Below are positions 1-6,018 of a stretch of DNA of 11,023 nt, in pieces. The stretch spans positions 1 to 11,023 of the forward strand of contig QNFK01000028.1 in NCBI GenBank assembly GCA_003645495.1. The letters are read 5' to 3'. This DNA comes from Gammaproteobacteria bacterium (lineage in GTDB: Bacteria; Pseudomonadota; Gammaproteobacteria; Steroidobacterales; Woeseiaceae). The notes beneath the pieces are model-generated. The model was not told the DNA's origin. It saw nothing but the letters and a program-made list of their open reading frames with translations, and made no database searches. How positions within the stretch are numbered: position 1 is the stretch's first letter; each line of letters starts with the position of its first letter. Position numbers and translations under genes: made by a program.

Positions 1-750
1 CCAGCGTGACTGAAGAATATCGCGACTACGATCATCAAGCGTAGTCATCGCCTCCATCATTCTTGAGGTCGCATCTTCTTTCCAATCGAGCTTTTCCAGA
101 AATGTTGCCGGATCAGAATCCGGGCTGCTGGGCAAGTAGGCCGCCGGTGAAAACGCTCTGTCATCATCACGAGAATCTGGCACCGGATCGAATACTGCAT
201 CGCGGGCACTCAACCTGCGTTCCATTTCGGTAACTTCCTTGGTGCTGACACCGAGATCATTCGCTACCGCTATTGTTTCGGCATGCGACAACCAGGCGAG
301 GCTCTTCTTCTTTCTGCGCAGATTAAAAAACAGTTTTCGCTGCGCTTTGGTAGTCGCTACTTTGACGATGCGCCAGTTGCGTAATACATATTCGTGAATC
401 TCGGCACGTATCCAGTGCACGGCGAATGACACCAGCCTTACATCGAACTCGGGATCGAATCGCTTGACCGCTTTCATGAGCCCGACGTTGCCTTCCTGGA
501 TCAGGTCGTTGAGCGGGAGACCGTAGCCGGTATATCCCTTTGCGATATGCACGACGAATCGCAGGTGTGCCATCACGAGATCGCGTGCCGCCTGCAGGTC
601 TTCGTCATCACGATATTGATGCGCCAGGGCTTGCTCGTCTTCCTTGCTCAGGATATCGATTGAGCCGACGCCCTGAATATAAGCATCCAGACTGCCGACC
701 GGGCCCGTCAGGGCGAGATCATAATTGGTCTTTGCGACTGCCGTTGTCAT
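1..750 (-). CDS. rpoH: RNA polymerase heat-shock sigma factor RpoH (sigma32), 3' end cut off by window
   Basis: Sigma32 directs RNA polymerase to heat-shock promoters. The frame is open for 250 codons from ATG at 750 to the window edge. Relatives are about 285 residues long, so roughly the last 35 residues (the end of region 4, which reads the -35 box) are missing. Visible features are region 2 (about residues 50-130, including RFVVHIAKGY, the NDLIQEGNVGLMKAVKRFDP stretch and VSFAVHWIRAEIHEYVLRNW). The RpoH box QRKLFFNLR follows at 137-145 and separates RpoH from other group 3 sigmas. The start is set by a strong Shine-Dalgarno GGGAGG ten bases upstream. The gene lies 179 bases downstream of ftsX, as in many gammaproteobacteria, but has its own promoter region with a perfect CIRCE operator. 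That suggests HrcA repression besides any RNA-level control. Identity is near certain. Confidence 0.96.
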   Translation of the reverse strand, partial: MTTAVAKTNYDLALTGPVGSLDAYIQGVGSIDILSKEDEQALAHQYRDDEDLQAARDLVMAHLRFVVHIAKGYTGYGLPLNDLIQEGNVGLMKAVKRFDPEFDVRLVSFAVHWIRAEIHEYVLRNWRIVKVATTKAQRKLFFNLRRKKKSLAWLSHAETIAVANDLGVSTKEVTEMERRLSARDAVFDPVPDSRDDDRAFSPAAYLPSSPDSDPATFLEKLDWKEDATSRMMEAMTTLDDRSRDILQSRW

Positions 751-760
751 CAGATTCACT

Positions 761-767
761 ACCTCCC
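761..767 (-). promoter_or_regulatory. Ribosome binding site of rpoH
   Basis: GGGAGGT on the minus strand lies ten bases before the ATG at 750. It is a strong Shine-Dalgarno that fixes the rpoH start. The CIRCE hairpin ends 16 bases upstream of it in the transcript. Confidence 0.8.
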
Positions 768-782
768 AAGTCAGGTGCTATT

Positions 783-809
783 TTAGCACTCGGTTGGTTA
801 GAGTGCTAA
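783..809 (-). promoter_or_regulatory. CIRCE operator (HrcA binding site) upstream of rpoH
   Basis: The arms TTAGCACTC and GAGTGCTAA are separated by exactly nine bases, matching the CIRCE consensus (TTAGCACTC-N9-GAGTGCTAA) at all 18 arm positions. CIRCE is the operator of the heat-shock repressor HrcA and usually lies before groESL or hrcA-grpE-dnaK. Here its near end is 33 bases from the rpoH start codon. The only adjacent gene it can control is rpoH, since ftsX ends on the far side and both genes run on the minus strand. In the transcript the same sequence would form a 9-bp hairpin just upstream of the ribosome binding site. Confidence 0.93.
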
Positions 810-812
810 CAA

Positions 813-842
813 TGTATATTAGTTCCCTTGAATGTTCGACAA
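813..842 (-). promoter_or_regulatory. Putative sigma70 promoter of rpoH, abutting CIRCE
   Basis: On the minus strand TTGTCG (837-842) lies 18 bases before TATACA (813-818). The predicted transcription start falls at about 806, inside the first arm of the CIRCE element. A repressor bound there would block initiation, the usual geometry for CIRCE-controlled promoters. The hexamers are imperfect and were found by eye. Confidence 0.5.
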
Positions 843-929
843 TAACACTTATTAAAACAAAGGGTTATAGCTCGAGAGAAAGCCGTGATTCGAGCGGAAA
901 ACGGCCTGAATGAGCCTCGATTGCCTGTT

Positions 930-1895
930 TCAGCGCGGTTCGATGCGCCGCATATGGCGTGCCGCGGCAAACCATGAGCCGATCAGGCCGAGTGCTACGC
1001 CGGTGGCGATAATCATGCCGCTTTCCAGGAAGTCCAGGGCGAGAATCTCGAAGCCACTGTTATACAGTCCGGCAAGGCGAGCGACAGGGTCTTTGAGTGC
1101 GAACAACCCGTACAGGACCAGCGCGAGCGCCAGGAGACCGCCCCCCAGCCCATACCAGAGTCCGGAGTACAGGAACGGCCGCCGCACAAAAGCGTTGCTG
1201 GCGCCGATTAACTTGGTGACTTCGATTTCTTCGCGCCGGCTTTGAATGTCCAGGCGAATGGTATTGCCGATAATGACGATGATAGCTGCACCCAGTAAAC
1301 CGGCGCCCATCGCGATAGCGCGCTGCATGATGTCGAGCATTGCGTGAAACCGCTGCACCCATTCGGTATCAACCTGCACAAAGTCTGCTTCCGGCAAGTT
1401 GCCGAGCTCTTCATTCAGGAGACTCATTGATTGTTCTGTATTCGCGTCGCTCGGTCGAACGACCAGCGTGTGGGGTAGTGGATTTACAGTAAGGTGATCC
1501 AGTGCCTCACCAAATCCCGAGTGCTCACGAAAATCCAGCAGCGCGTCCTCAGCTGAAACCAGTGTTACCTGGGAGACATCGGCACGTTGACCAATAATAT
1601 CTGCAAGCGTCTGTGCGTCTTCCAAAGATGTATCTGCTTTCAGGTAGACGGAGAAATCCAGCGCGTTATCCCACGATGCGCTGATCGACTGCGCGTTCTT
1701 TATGACCAGGTGCATCGCCGCCGGTAACGCCAGTGTTACGCCGATGACCAGAATCGTCATGAGGCTTGAAAACGGTTGTTGTGCGAGACGACCAAGCGCA
1801 GCAGCAGCGGTGCTTGCATGGCGCGCGGCCCACGCAGAAACCGGTCCACTGGATCGCGATGCGAGCTTCTTTTTTGCGGGCTTTACTGCGGCCAA
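930..1895 (-). CDS. ftsX: Cell division protein FtsX (ABC-type permease subunit)
   Basis: FtsX is the inner-membrane partner of the ATPase FtsE. FtsEX joins the divisome and controls peptidoglycan hydrolase activation through a periplasmic domain. The 321-residue product has a basic cytoplasmic N-terminus (residues 1-42), a first membrane helix at about 44-65, a periplasmic domain at about 66-192, and three C-terminal helices at about 194-214, 246-267 and 291-312. The stretch NTIRLDIQSRREEIEVTKLI (211-230) is the conserved cytoplasmic segment after helix 2 that contacts FtsE. The start is a TTG at 1895 overlapping the end of ftsE by 13 bases, with AGGAG about eight bases upstream. No ATG or GTG occurs in frame before membrane helix 1. 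The overlap suggests translational coupling with ftsE. Confidence 0.95.
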   Translation of the reverse strand: MAAVKPAKKKLASRSSGPVSAWAARHASTAAAALGRLAQQPFSSLMTILVIGVTLALPAAMHLVIKNAQSISASWDNALDFSVYLKADTSLEDAQTLADIIGQRADVSQVTLVSAEDALLDFREHSGFGEALDHLTVNPLPHTLVVRPSDANTEQSMSLLNEELGNLPEADFVQVDTEWVQRFHAMLDIMQRAIAMGAGLLGAAIIVIIGNTIRLDIQSRREEIEVTKLIGASNAFVRRPFLYSGLWYGLGGGLLALALVLYGLFALKDPVARLAGLYNSGFEILALDFLESGMIIATGVALGLIGSWFAAARHMRRIEPR

Positions 1896-2611
1896 TTTTC
1901 GCGCTCCTGCTCAGATTCCAGGCGCTCGGCATACTCGGCGACCACGTCTTCCTCTTCCTCAACCTGCAGCGCGCCATTGGCGAGGGCTATGCGACGGCAG
2001 CCCAACTGGTCGATCAAAGCGATGTCGTGGCTGGCAATAAGCAGCGTTACGCCCACTTCGTTGAAGCGTCGGAAAATCCGCATCACCTCAAGAGACAGGT
2101 CCGGGTCCAGGTTACCCGTGGGTTCGTCGGCGATTAGCAGTTTTGGACGACTTACAATCGCCCGGGCGATGCCGACCCGTTGTTGTTCACCTGATGACAG
2201 CGTTTCGGGAAACTGTTTTTCTTTATCCAGCAGGCTGACCTGATCGAGTGCCGCCCGAACCTTGCGCGCGGCGTCGCGATGCCCAATACCTGCAATCACC
2301 AGCGGCAGCGCGACGTTATCGAATACCGGCCGGTCGTACAGCAGCTTGTGATCCTGAAAGACCATGCCGATCTGGCGCCGATAGCCAGGAATTTTGCGGC
2401 GCGACACGCGACTCGTGTTCTGGCCATCTACAATTACCTGGCCATTCGTTGGCCGGTCGATAAGCGCAATCAGACGCAACAGTGTGCTTTTTCCGGCACC
2501 AGAGTGGCCCGTTACAAAAACCATCTCGCCTTTGTCGACTTGCAGGCTAAGACCCTTCAGCGCGTCATGCCCGCCAGGATATCTCTTGCTTACATCTTCA
2601 ATGCGAATCAA
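1883..2611 (-). CDS. ftsE: Cell division ATP-binding protein FtsE
   Basis: FtsE is the cytoplasmic ABC ATPase of the FtsEX complex. It has the Walker A motif GHSGAGKST (35-43), Q-loop Q86 in GMVFQD, signature LSSGEQQR (138-145; the common form is LSGGQQQR), Walker B LLIADEPTG (158-166, catalytic E163) and H-loop H195. The product is 242 residues, about 20 longer than E. coli FtsE, because of a Glu-rich tail from about residue 218 (VEEEEDVVAEYAERLESEQ). The start is a TTG at 2611, two bases after the ftsY stop, with AGGA about ten bases upstream inside the end of ftsY. No ATG lies near the conserved N-terminus (IRIEDVSKRY). The operon order is ftsY-ftsE-ftsX. Confidence 0.96.
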   Translation of the reverse strand: MIRIEDVSKRYPGGHDALKGLSLQVDKGEMVFVTGHSGAGKSTLLRLIALIDRPTNGQVIVDGQNTSRVSRRKIPGYRRQIGMVFQDHKLLYDRPVFDNVALPLVIAGIGHRDAARKVRAALDQVSLLDKEKQFPETLSSGEQQRVGIARAIVSRPKLLIADEPTGNLDPDLSLEVMRIFRRFNEVGVTLLIASHDIALIDQLGCRRIALANGALQVEEEEDVVAEYAERLESEQERENWPQ

Positions 2612-2613
2612 AA

Positions 2614-3591
2614 CTAACTGTCCTGGGCTGTATTGTCTGTCGATAGCAATGCATCGACGAATTCGTCTGCGTCGAAGGGCTGCATATCGTCGGCCTGCTC
2701 CCCGATGCCGATGAAGCGCACCGGCAGTCCAAGTTTGTTGGCGATGGGCAGAAGAATACCGCCTTTTGCCGAGCCGTCCAGCTTGGTTACCGTAATTCCG
2801 GTCAAGCCCAGTGCTTGGTGAAACTTCTCCGCCTGCACCATGGCATTCTGACCCTGGCTTGCGTCCAGCACCAGCATGATTTCCTGCGGTGACTGCGGGT
2901 CATGGCGGGCCAGGACTCGTTTGATCTTCACCAGTTCATCCATGAGCCCGGCTTGCGTTTGCAGTCGTCCTGCTGTGTCGGCGATCAGGACGTCGATATT
3001 CCTGGAACGTGCAGCTTCATAGGCATCAAAAATCACGGCGGCGGGATCGGCGCCGGTTTGCTGGGCAATAACAGCGACATCATTGCGCTCGCCCCATGCC
3101 TGCAATTGTTCAACCGCCGCCGCGCGAAAAGTGTCTCCCGCGGCGAGCATCACGGAATGACCATCGTCCTGCAGTCGTCTCGCCAGCTTGCCAATGGTGG
3201 TGGTCTTGCCGGCGCCGTTCACTCCGACCATCAGGATGACGAACGGGTTTTGCTGTTCTGCAATGACGAGCGGTTGTGCAACCGGTGCCAGGATATCTGT
3301 AAGCGCTCGCCGCAGACCGTCCTGCAATGCTGCAATGTCTTTGAGTTCCTTTCGGTCGAGGCGTTTCTGTAGTCCGGCAATGATGCGCTCGGTCGTGTCG
3401 ACCCCAACGTCAGCCATTACCAGCGCGGCCTCGAGCTCCTCGAGAACGTCCTCATCGATATTGCCGCCCGGCGCGAGCTTGGTCAGATCATAGGTAAGCC
3501 AGCTATCGCCACGGTTGAGCCTGGCGCGCAGGCGCTTTACGAAGCCCGCCTTTTTCGCCGGCTCTTTTGTTTTTGTCCTGCCAAACACCAA
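2614..3591 (-). CDS. ftsY: Signal recognition particle receptor FtsY
   Basis: FtsY is the SRP receptor GTPase that docks ribosome-nascent chain complexes at the inner membrane. Its NG domain is complete: helical N domain to about residue 110, then G1 GVNGAGKTT (123-131), DTFRAAA (153-159), G3 DTAGR (205-209), G4 TKLDGSAKGG (269-278) and GIGE (295-298). At 325 residues it lacks the long acidic A domain of E. coli FtsY (497 residues) and has only a short basic, amphipathic-looking N-terminus (AKKAGFVKRLRARL), which could serve membrane contact. No ATG is available. An in-frame TGA precedes the candidate starts, TTG at 3591 and GTG at 3588, and the Shine-Dalgarno is weak, so the exact start is uncertain by one codon. 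First gene of the ftsYEX operon. Confidence 0.96.
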   Translation of the reverse strand: MVFGRTKTKEPAKKAGFVKRLRARLNRGDSWLTYDLTKLAPGGNIDEDVLEELEAALVMADVGVDTTERIIAGLQKRLDRKELKDIAALQDGLRRALTDILAPVAQPLVIAEQQNPFVILMVGVNGAGKTTTIGKLARRLQDDGHSVMLAAGDTFRAAAVEQLQAWGERNDVAVIAQQTGADPAAVIFDAYEAARSRNIDVLIADTAGRLQTQAGLMDELVKIKRVLARHDPQSPQEIMLVLDASQGQNAMVQAEKFHQALGLTGITVTKLDGSAKGGILLPIANKLGLPVRFIGIGEQADDMQPFDADEFVDALLSTDNTAQDS

Positions 3592-3606
3592 ATAATTCCG
3601 CGTACT

Positions 3607-3629
3607 GGAGTAACCTCACACTTTACTCC
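3607..3629. promoter_or_regulatory. Dyad between divergent ftsY and rsmD
   Basis: GGAGTAA and TTACTCC form perfect 7-base arms around a 9-base spacer, in the 55 bases between the start codons of ftsY and rsmD. The position is right for an operator or a leader hairpin acting on either gene. I know of no regulator with this site, and no clear -10/-35 pair stands out nearby. A chance palindrome is possible. Confidence 0.35.
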
Positions 3630-3646
3630 GGAAATTGGAGCAAGGA

Positions 3647-4240
3647 GTGGGGCGAAAAAAAACCCGGGGACAAAACGCAAACGGATCGCCATCCGGACGG
3701 CTGCGTATTGTAGCGGGAAAATGGCGCAGCCGCCTTTTGCCGATTGCAGACGAGCCTGGCTTGCGGCCAACATCCGAACGTATCCGCGAAACGCTTTTCA
3801 ACTGGCTAACGCCGGACATCCACGGCATGCGCTGCCTTGACCTGTTCGCGGGAAGCGGTGCCCTGGGCTTTGAGGCGCTGTCTCGCGGTGCTGCATCGGT
3901 CATTTTCGTTGAGAAGTCGCCAGGTGCTGCAAAAACACTACGCGTCAGCATCGGGACACTCGACGCGGGCGATGCAACGGTCGTGCAAACTGACGCACAG
4001 GCATTTCTCAAGTCAGATATTCCACAGAAATTTGACCTGGTATTTCTCGATCCACCTTTTGCTGACGATCTGCTCGAAGATTTGTGTAGACTGCTGGCAG
4101 GGAGTGGTTGCCTCGCTGCCGGCGCCAGGATCTACCTGGAACAAGAGCGAAACCAGACAGTTCCGACATTGCCGAAAGGATGGACGTTCATCAGGGAAAA
4201 AACAGCCGGCAACGTTCGCTATTCAATGGTTAGTACATAG
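3647..4240 (+). CDS. rsmD: 16S rRNA (guanine(966)-N(2))-methyltransferase RsmD
   Basis: RsmD transfers a methyl group from S-adenosylmethionine to N2 of G966 in 16S rRNA of the small subunit. From the chosen start the product is 197 residues. It carries the family signature RPTSERIRETLFNWL (40-54), the SAM-binding motif LDLFAGSGALG (64-74), the acidic E89 that would bind the ribose, and the catalytic motif DPPF (135-138). The GTG at 3647 is preferred because GGAG lies six bases upstream. A TTG at 3635 in the same frame would add four residues but has a poorer ribosome binding site. The basic N-terminus (GRKKTRG) is typical. It is divergent from ftsY, as in E. coli, and followed after 17 bases by coaD, so the two are probably one transcript. 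Confidence 0.94.
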   Translation: MGRKKTRGQNANGSPSGRLRIVAGKWRSRLLPIADEPGLRPTSERIRETLFNWLTPDIHGMRCLDLFAGSGALGFEALSRGAASVIFVEKSPGAAKTLRVSIGTLDAGDATVVQTDAQAFLKSDIPQKFDLVFLDPPFADDLLEDLCRLLAGSGCLAAGARIYLEQERNQTVPTLPKGWTFIREKTAGNVRYSMVST

Positions 4241-4257
4241 AGCTGAGGAAGCAGACG

Positions 4258-4743
4258 ATGACAGTATCAGCAATGTATCCGGGCACATTCGATCCGATCA
4301 CGCTCGGTCATGAGGACCTGGTGCGCCGGGCCGGCCGTCTTTTCGACAAGGTCGTTGTGGCGATTGCCGCAAACCCGAGCAAAGAGCCGATGTTTACCCT
4401 CGACGAGCGAGTTGGTCTTGCCCGAACAGCGATGGCTGATTTCAAGAATGTTGAGGTGACCGGCTATGAAGGTCTGACGGTCGATTTTGCCCGCGAACAC
4501 AACTTGCAGGTTATCGTGCGTGGACTGCGTGCCATCTCGGATTTCGAATATGAGTTCCAGCTCGCGAATATGAATCGGCATCTAACCGACGAGGTTGAAA
4601 CTGCCTTCCTGACTCCGACAGAAACATATACCTATATCTCATCCAGCCTGGTCAGGGAGATCTGTACCCTGGGCGGTGATATTTCTGAATTCGTTTCGCC
4701 AGGGGTGAAAACTGCCCTTATGGAGCGTGTCGGTAGAACTTAA
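4258..4743 (+). CDS. coaD: Phosphopantetheine adenylyltransferase CoaD
   Basis: CoaD adenylates 4'-phosphopantetheine with ATP to give dephospho-CoA, the fourth step of coenzyme A synthesis. At 161 residues it has normal length. The nucleotidyltransferase motif TLGH (15-18) follows the N-terminal YPGTFDPI, RGLRAISDFEYE (88-99) is conserved, and the second ATP-binding motif ISSSLVRE spans 127-134. GAGGAA upstream of the ATG at 4258 gives a clear ribosome binding site. It lies 17 bases after rsmD. The TAA stop overlaps the mutM stop on the other strand. The same window also encodes CoaBC, so three of the five CoA synthesis activities are present, but at separate loci. Confidence 0.97.
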   Translation: MTVSAMYPGTFDPITLGHEDLVRRAGRLFDKVVVAIAANPSKEPMFTLDERVGLARTAMADFKNVEVTGYEGLTVDFAREHNLQVIVRGLRAISDFEYEFQLANMNRHLTDEVETAFLTPTETYTYISSSLVREICTLGGDISEFVSPGVKTALMERVGRT

Positions 4744-5552
4744 TGCTGGCAGCGTTTGCAATAGAACGTTGAACGTTGCCCAAGCACGATAAGCGAAATT
4801 TCGTTCTTGCAACGATTACATAATTCTTCATCGCGACCGTAAACTTCAAGCTGCTGCTGAAAATAGCCCGGCTCACCATCGCCACCATAGAAATCCTTGA
4901 GCGTCGTTCCGCCCGCGGCGATTGCTCGCTCCAGTACCGACTTGATCGTGTCAGCGAGCAACGCCATACGATCTGCAGCGATTCTGCCGGCCTGTCGTTT
5001 CGGATGAATTCCTGAGAGGAATAAAACCTCGCTCGCATAAATGTTGCCGACGCCGACAACCACGGACGCATTCATGATGAATTGTTTAACACTGACGCGT
5101 CGCCCGAGCGCTTTTTGCCACAGGTAGTCACCATCGAATTCCTGCGATAGCGGTTCTGGTCCAAGGTTACGTATGAGGTCATGCTCATAGGGATCCAGCG
5201 CCCACAATAGTGAGCCGAAACGACGTGGGTCTCTGACACGCAATGCTTTGCCACTTTCGAGTTGCACATCCACATGATCGTGTTTCGCGGCAGGCTCGTC
5301 GGCGTCAATGATGCGTACGCTTCCCGACATTCCAAGATGCAGCATCGCGGTGCCGGCATCAGTTTCGAACAGCAGGTATTTGGCGCGCCGCCTCAATGAA
5401 TTAATTTTCTGGCCGGGCAGCAACCGATCGATTTCCATCGGCACCGGCCAACGCAGTCGCCGATCGCGCACAATAACTTTGGCTACCGTTTGCCCCTCAA
5501 CCCAGGGAGCAATGCCGCGTCGACTGGTTTCAACTTCAGGAAGCTCAGGCAT
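4740..5552 (-). CDS. mutM: Formamidopyrimidine-DNA glycosylase MutM (Fpg)
   Basis: MutM removes 8-oxoguanine and formamidopyrimidines from DNA and cleaves the abasic site by beta,delta-elimination. The ATG at 5552 is chosen because it gives MPELPEVE, in which Pro2 becomes the catalytic N-terminal residue after Met removal. An upstream TTG at 5564 would bury it. In the 270-residue product are E3, K58 in RRRAKYLLF, HLGMSGS (72-78), RDPRRFG, VVGVGNIYASE, and a C-terminal zinc finger with C245, C248, C265 and C268 plus the conserved R260. In the segment VKQFIMNAS an Asn stands where E. coli has Asp (LMDNK), probably tolerated. It is convergent with coaD. It is separated from rpmBG by a terminator and a REP-like element, so it likely has its own promoter. 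Confidence 0.96.
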   Translation of the reverse strand: MPELPEVETSRRGIAPWVEGQTVAKVIVRDRRLRWPVPMEIDRLLPGQKINSLRRRAKYLLFETDAGTAMLHLGMSGSVRIIDADEPAAKHDHVDVQLESGKALRVRDPRRFGSLLWALDPYEHDLIRNLGPEPLSQEFDGDYLWQKALGRRVSVKQFIMNASVVVGVGNIYASEVLFLSGIHPKRQAGRIAADRMALLADTIKSVLERAIAAGGTTLKDFYGGDGEPGYFQQQLEVYGRDEELCNRCKNEISLIVLGQRSTFYCKRCQH

Positions 5553-5578
5553 GGTCTTCTGCAATGGGATGGCAGCAC

Positions 5579-5606
5579 ACTATATACGCATTCTTGTCGA
5601 CGACAA
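5579..5606 (-). promoter_or_regulatory. Putative mutM promoter
   Basis: On the minus strand TTGTCG (5601-5606) and TATAGT (5579-5584) are spaced 16 bases, giving a start about 20 bases before the mutM ATG. The -35 is one arm of a perfect dyad, TTGTCG-A-CGACAA (5594-5606), which could be an operator or a coincidence. Found by eye, moderate support. Confidence 0.4.
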
Positions 5607-5621
5607 TTGTAGAAGAGGATC

Positions 5622-5786
5622 GTTGGAGCCCGTCCCGACGGGCGAGTTCGCTGAACTCCGAAGATTAGCTATGGGCCGATGGGCGCGACATTTGTACGGG
5701 TGTGCTCGGCGATGTTTTGCAAACCTTTAAGGGCATGTTGAAAACATGCCCTTAAAGGTTTGTCGCCCGTCAGGACGGGCTCCTAC
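5622..5786. repeat. REP/BIME-like composite palindromic element
   Basis: Two 24-base units in inverted orientation bound this 165-base segment: 5622-5645 on plus and 5763-5786 on minus. Each has a GTAG-type head (GTTG in the first, GTAG in the second), then GAG, then a hairpin with arms GCCCGTC and GACGGGC (5628-5643 and 5765-5780) and a CGA tail. The units differ at the head and at one loop base. This matches the plan of gammaproteobacterial REP sequences paired as a BIME, which are mobilised by RAYT (REP-associated tyrosine) transposases. Between them are a short hairpin (GAGTTC-GCT-GAACTC, 5644-5658) and a long perfect inverted repeat (5720-5762). No coding potential is visible. It lies between the 3' end of rpmG and the 5' end of mutM, a typical extragenic site. 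Confidence 0.75.
5720..5762. repeat. 20-base perfect inverted repeat with 3-base loop
   Basis: The left arm 5720-5739 is exactly complementary to the right arm 5743-5762 around the loop GAA. The stem reads CAAACCTTTAAGGGCATGTT. No T-tract follows on either strand, so it is not a canonical intrinsic terminator. It sits inside the REP-like element and directly abuts the second REP unit. Confidence 0.9.
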
Positions 5787-5814
5787 AACTTAGACACCAG
5801 CCCCAAAAGCAACC

Positions 5815-5841
5815 CAAAAAAAACCCGCCATCGGCGGGTTT
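5815..5841 (-). terminator. Rho-independent terminator of rpmB-rpmG
   Basis: On the minus strand the stem has arms AAACCCGCC / GGCGGGTTT (5833-5841 and 5821-5829) with a 3-base loop, and the second arm runs into an uninterrupted T-tract down to about 5815. It begins four bases after the rpmG stop codon and would separate rpmBG transcription from mutM. The plus strand also has five Ts after the stem, so it may act both ways. Confidence 0.88.
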
Positions 5842-5844
5842 TTC

Positions 5845-6000
5845 TTATTTAATCTTCGCTTCCTTATAGAGCACATGTTTACGTACTCTCGGATCGTACT
5901 TTTTGGTCTCCATCTTCTCCGGATGCAACCGCTTGTTCTTGGTGGTTGTGTAGAAGTGACCGGTACCGGCACTGGAGACGAGTCTGATTTTTTCGCGCAT
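5845..6000 (-). CDS. rpmG: 50S ribosomal protein L33
   Basis: This 51-residue protein of the large subunit begins MREKIRLVSSAGTGHFYTTT and ends VLYKEAKIK, closely matching the E. coli L33 pattern (55 residues). It has no cysteines, so it is the zinc-independent (C-minus) form. The ATG at 6000 is preceded by a strong GGAGGAG six bases upstream. It follows rpmB by 18 bases in the same operon and ends directly before an intrinsic terminator. It is shorter than E. coli L33 only at the N-terminus. Confidence 0.96.
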   Translation of the reverse strand: MREKIRLVSSAGTGHFYTTTKNKRLHPEKMETKKYDPRVRKHVLYKEAKIK

Positions 6001-6018
6001 TGGTTTCTCCTCCAGTCC

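Noticed and set aside
870..895. Inverted repeat GCTCGA-N14-TCGAGC downstream of ftsX, considered as a terminator
   Set aside because: The 6-base stem has a long loop and is not followed by a clear T-tract on the minus strand. It may still influence the ftsX 3' end but is not supported as an intrinsic terminator.
540..1245. Plus-strand open frames across rpoH 5' end, the intergenic gap and ftsX
   Set aside because: Antisense shadows with low-complexity composition. The intergenic part is better explained by the rpoH promoter and CIRCE.
1666..2714. Several long open frames on the plus strand, and one on the minus strand, overlapping ftsE and ftsX
   Set aside because: They overlap genes with clear family motifs, lack recognisable domains and ribosome sites, and have Arg/Ser/Pro-rich frame-shadow composition.
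5720..5762. Long perfect stem considered as a mutM or rpmG terminator
   Set aside because: No T-tract follows on either strand, and a proper terminator already lies at 5815-5841.
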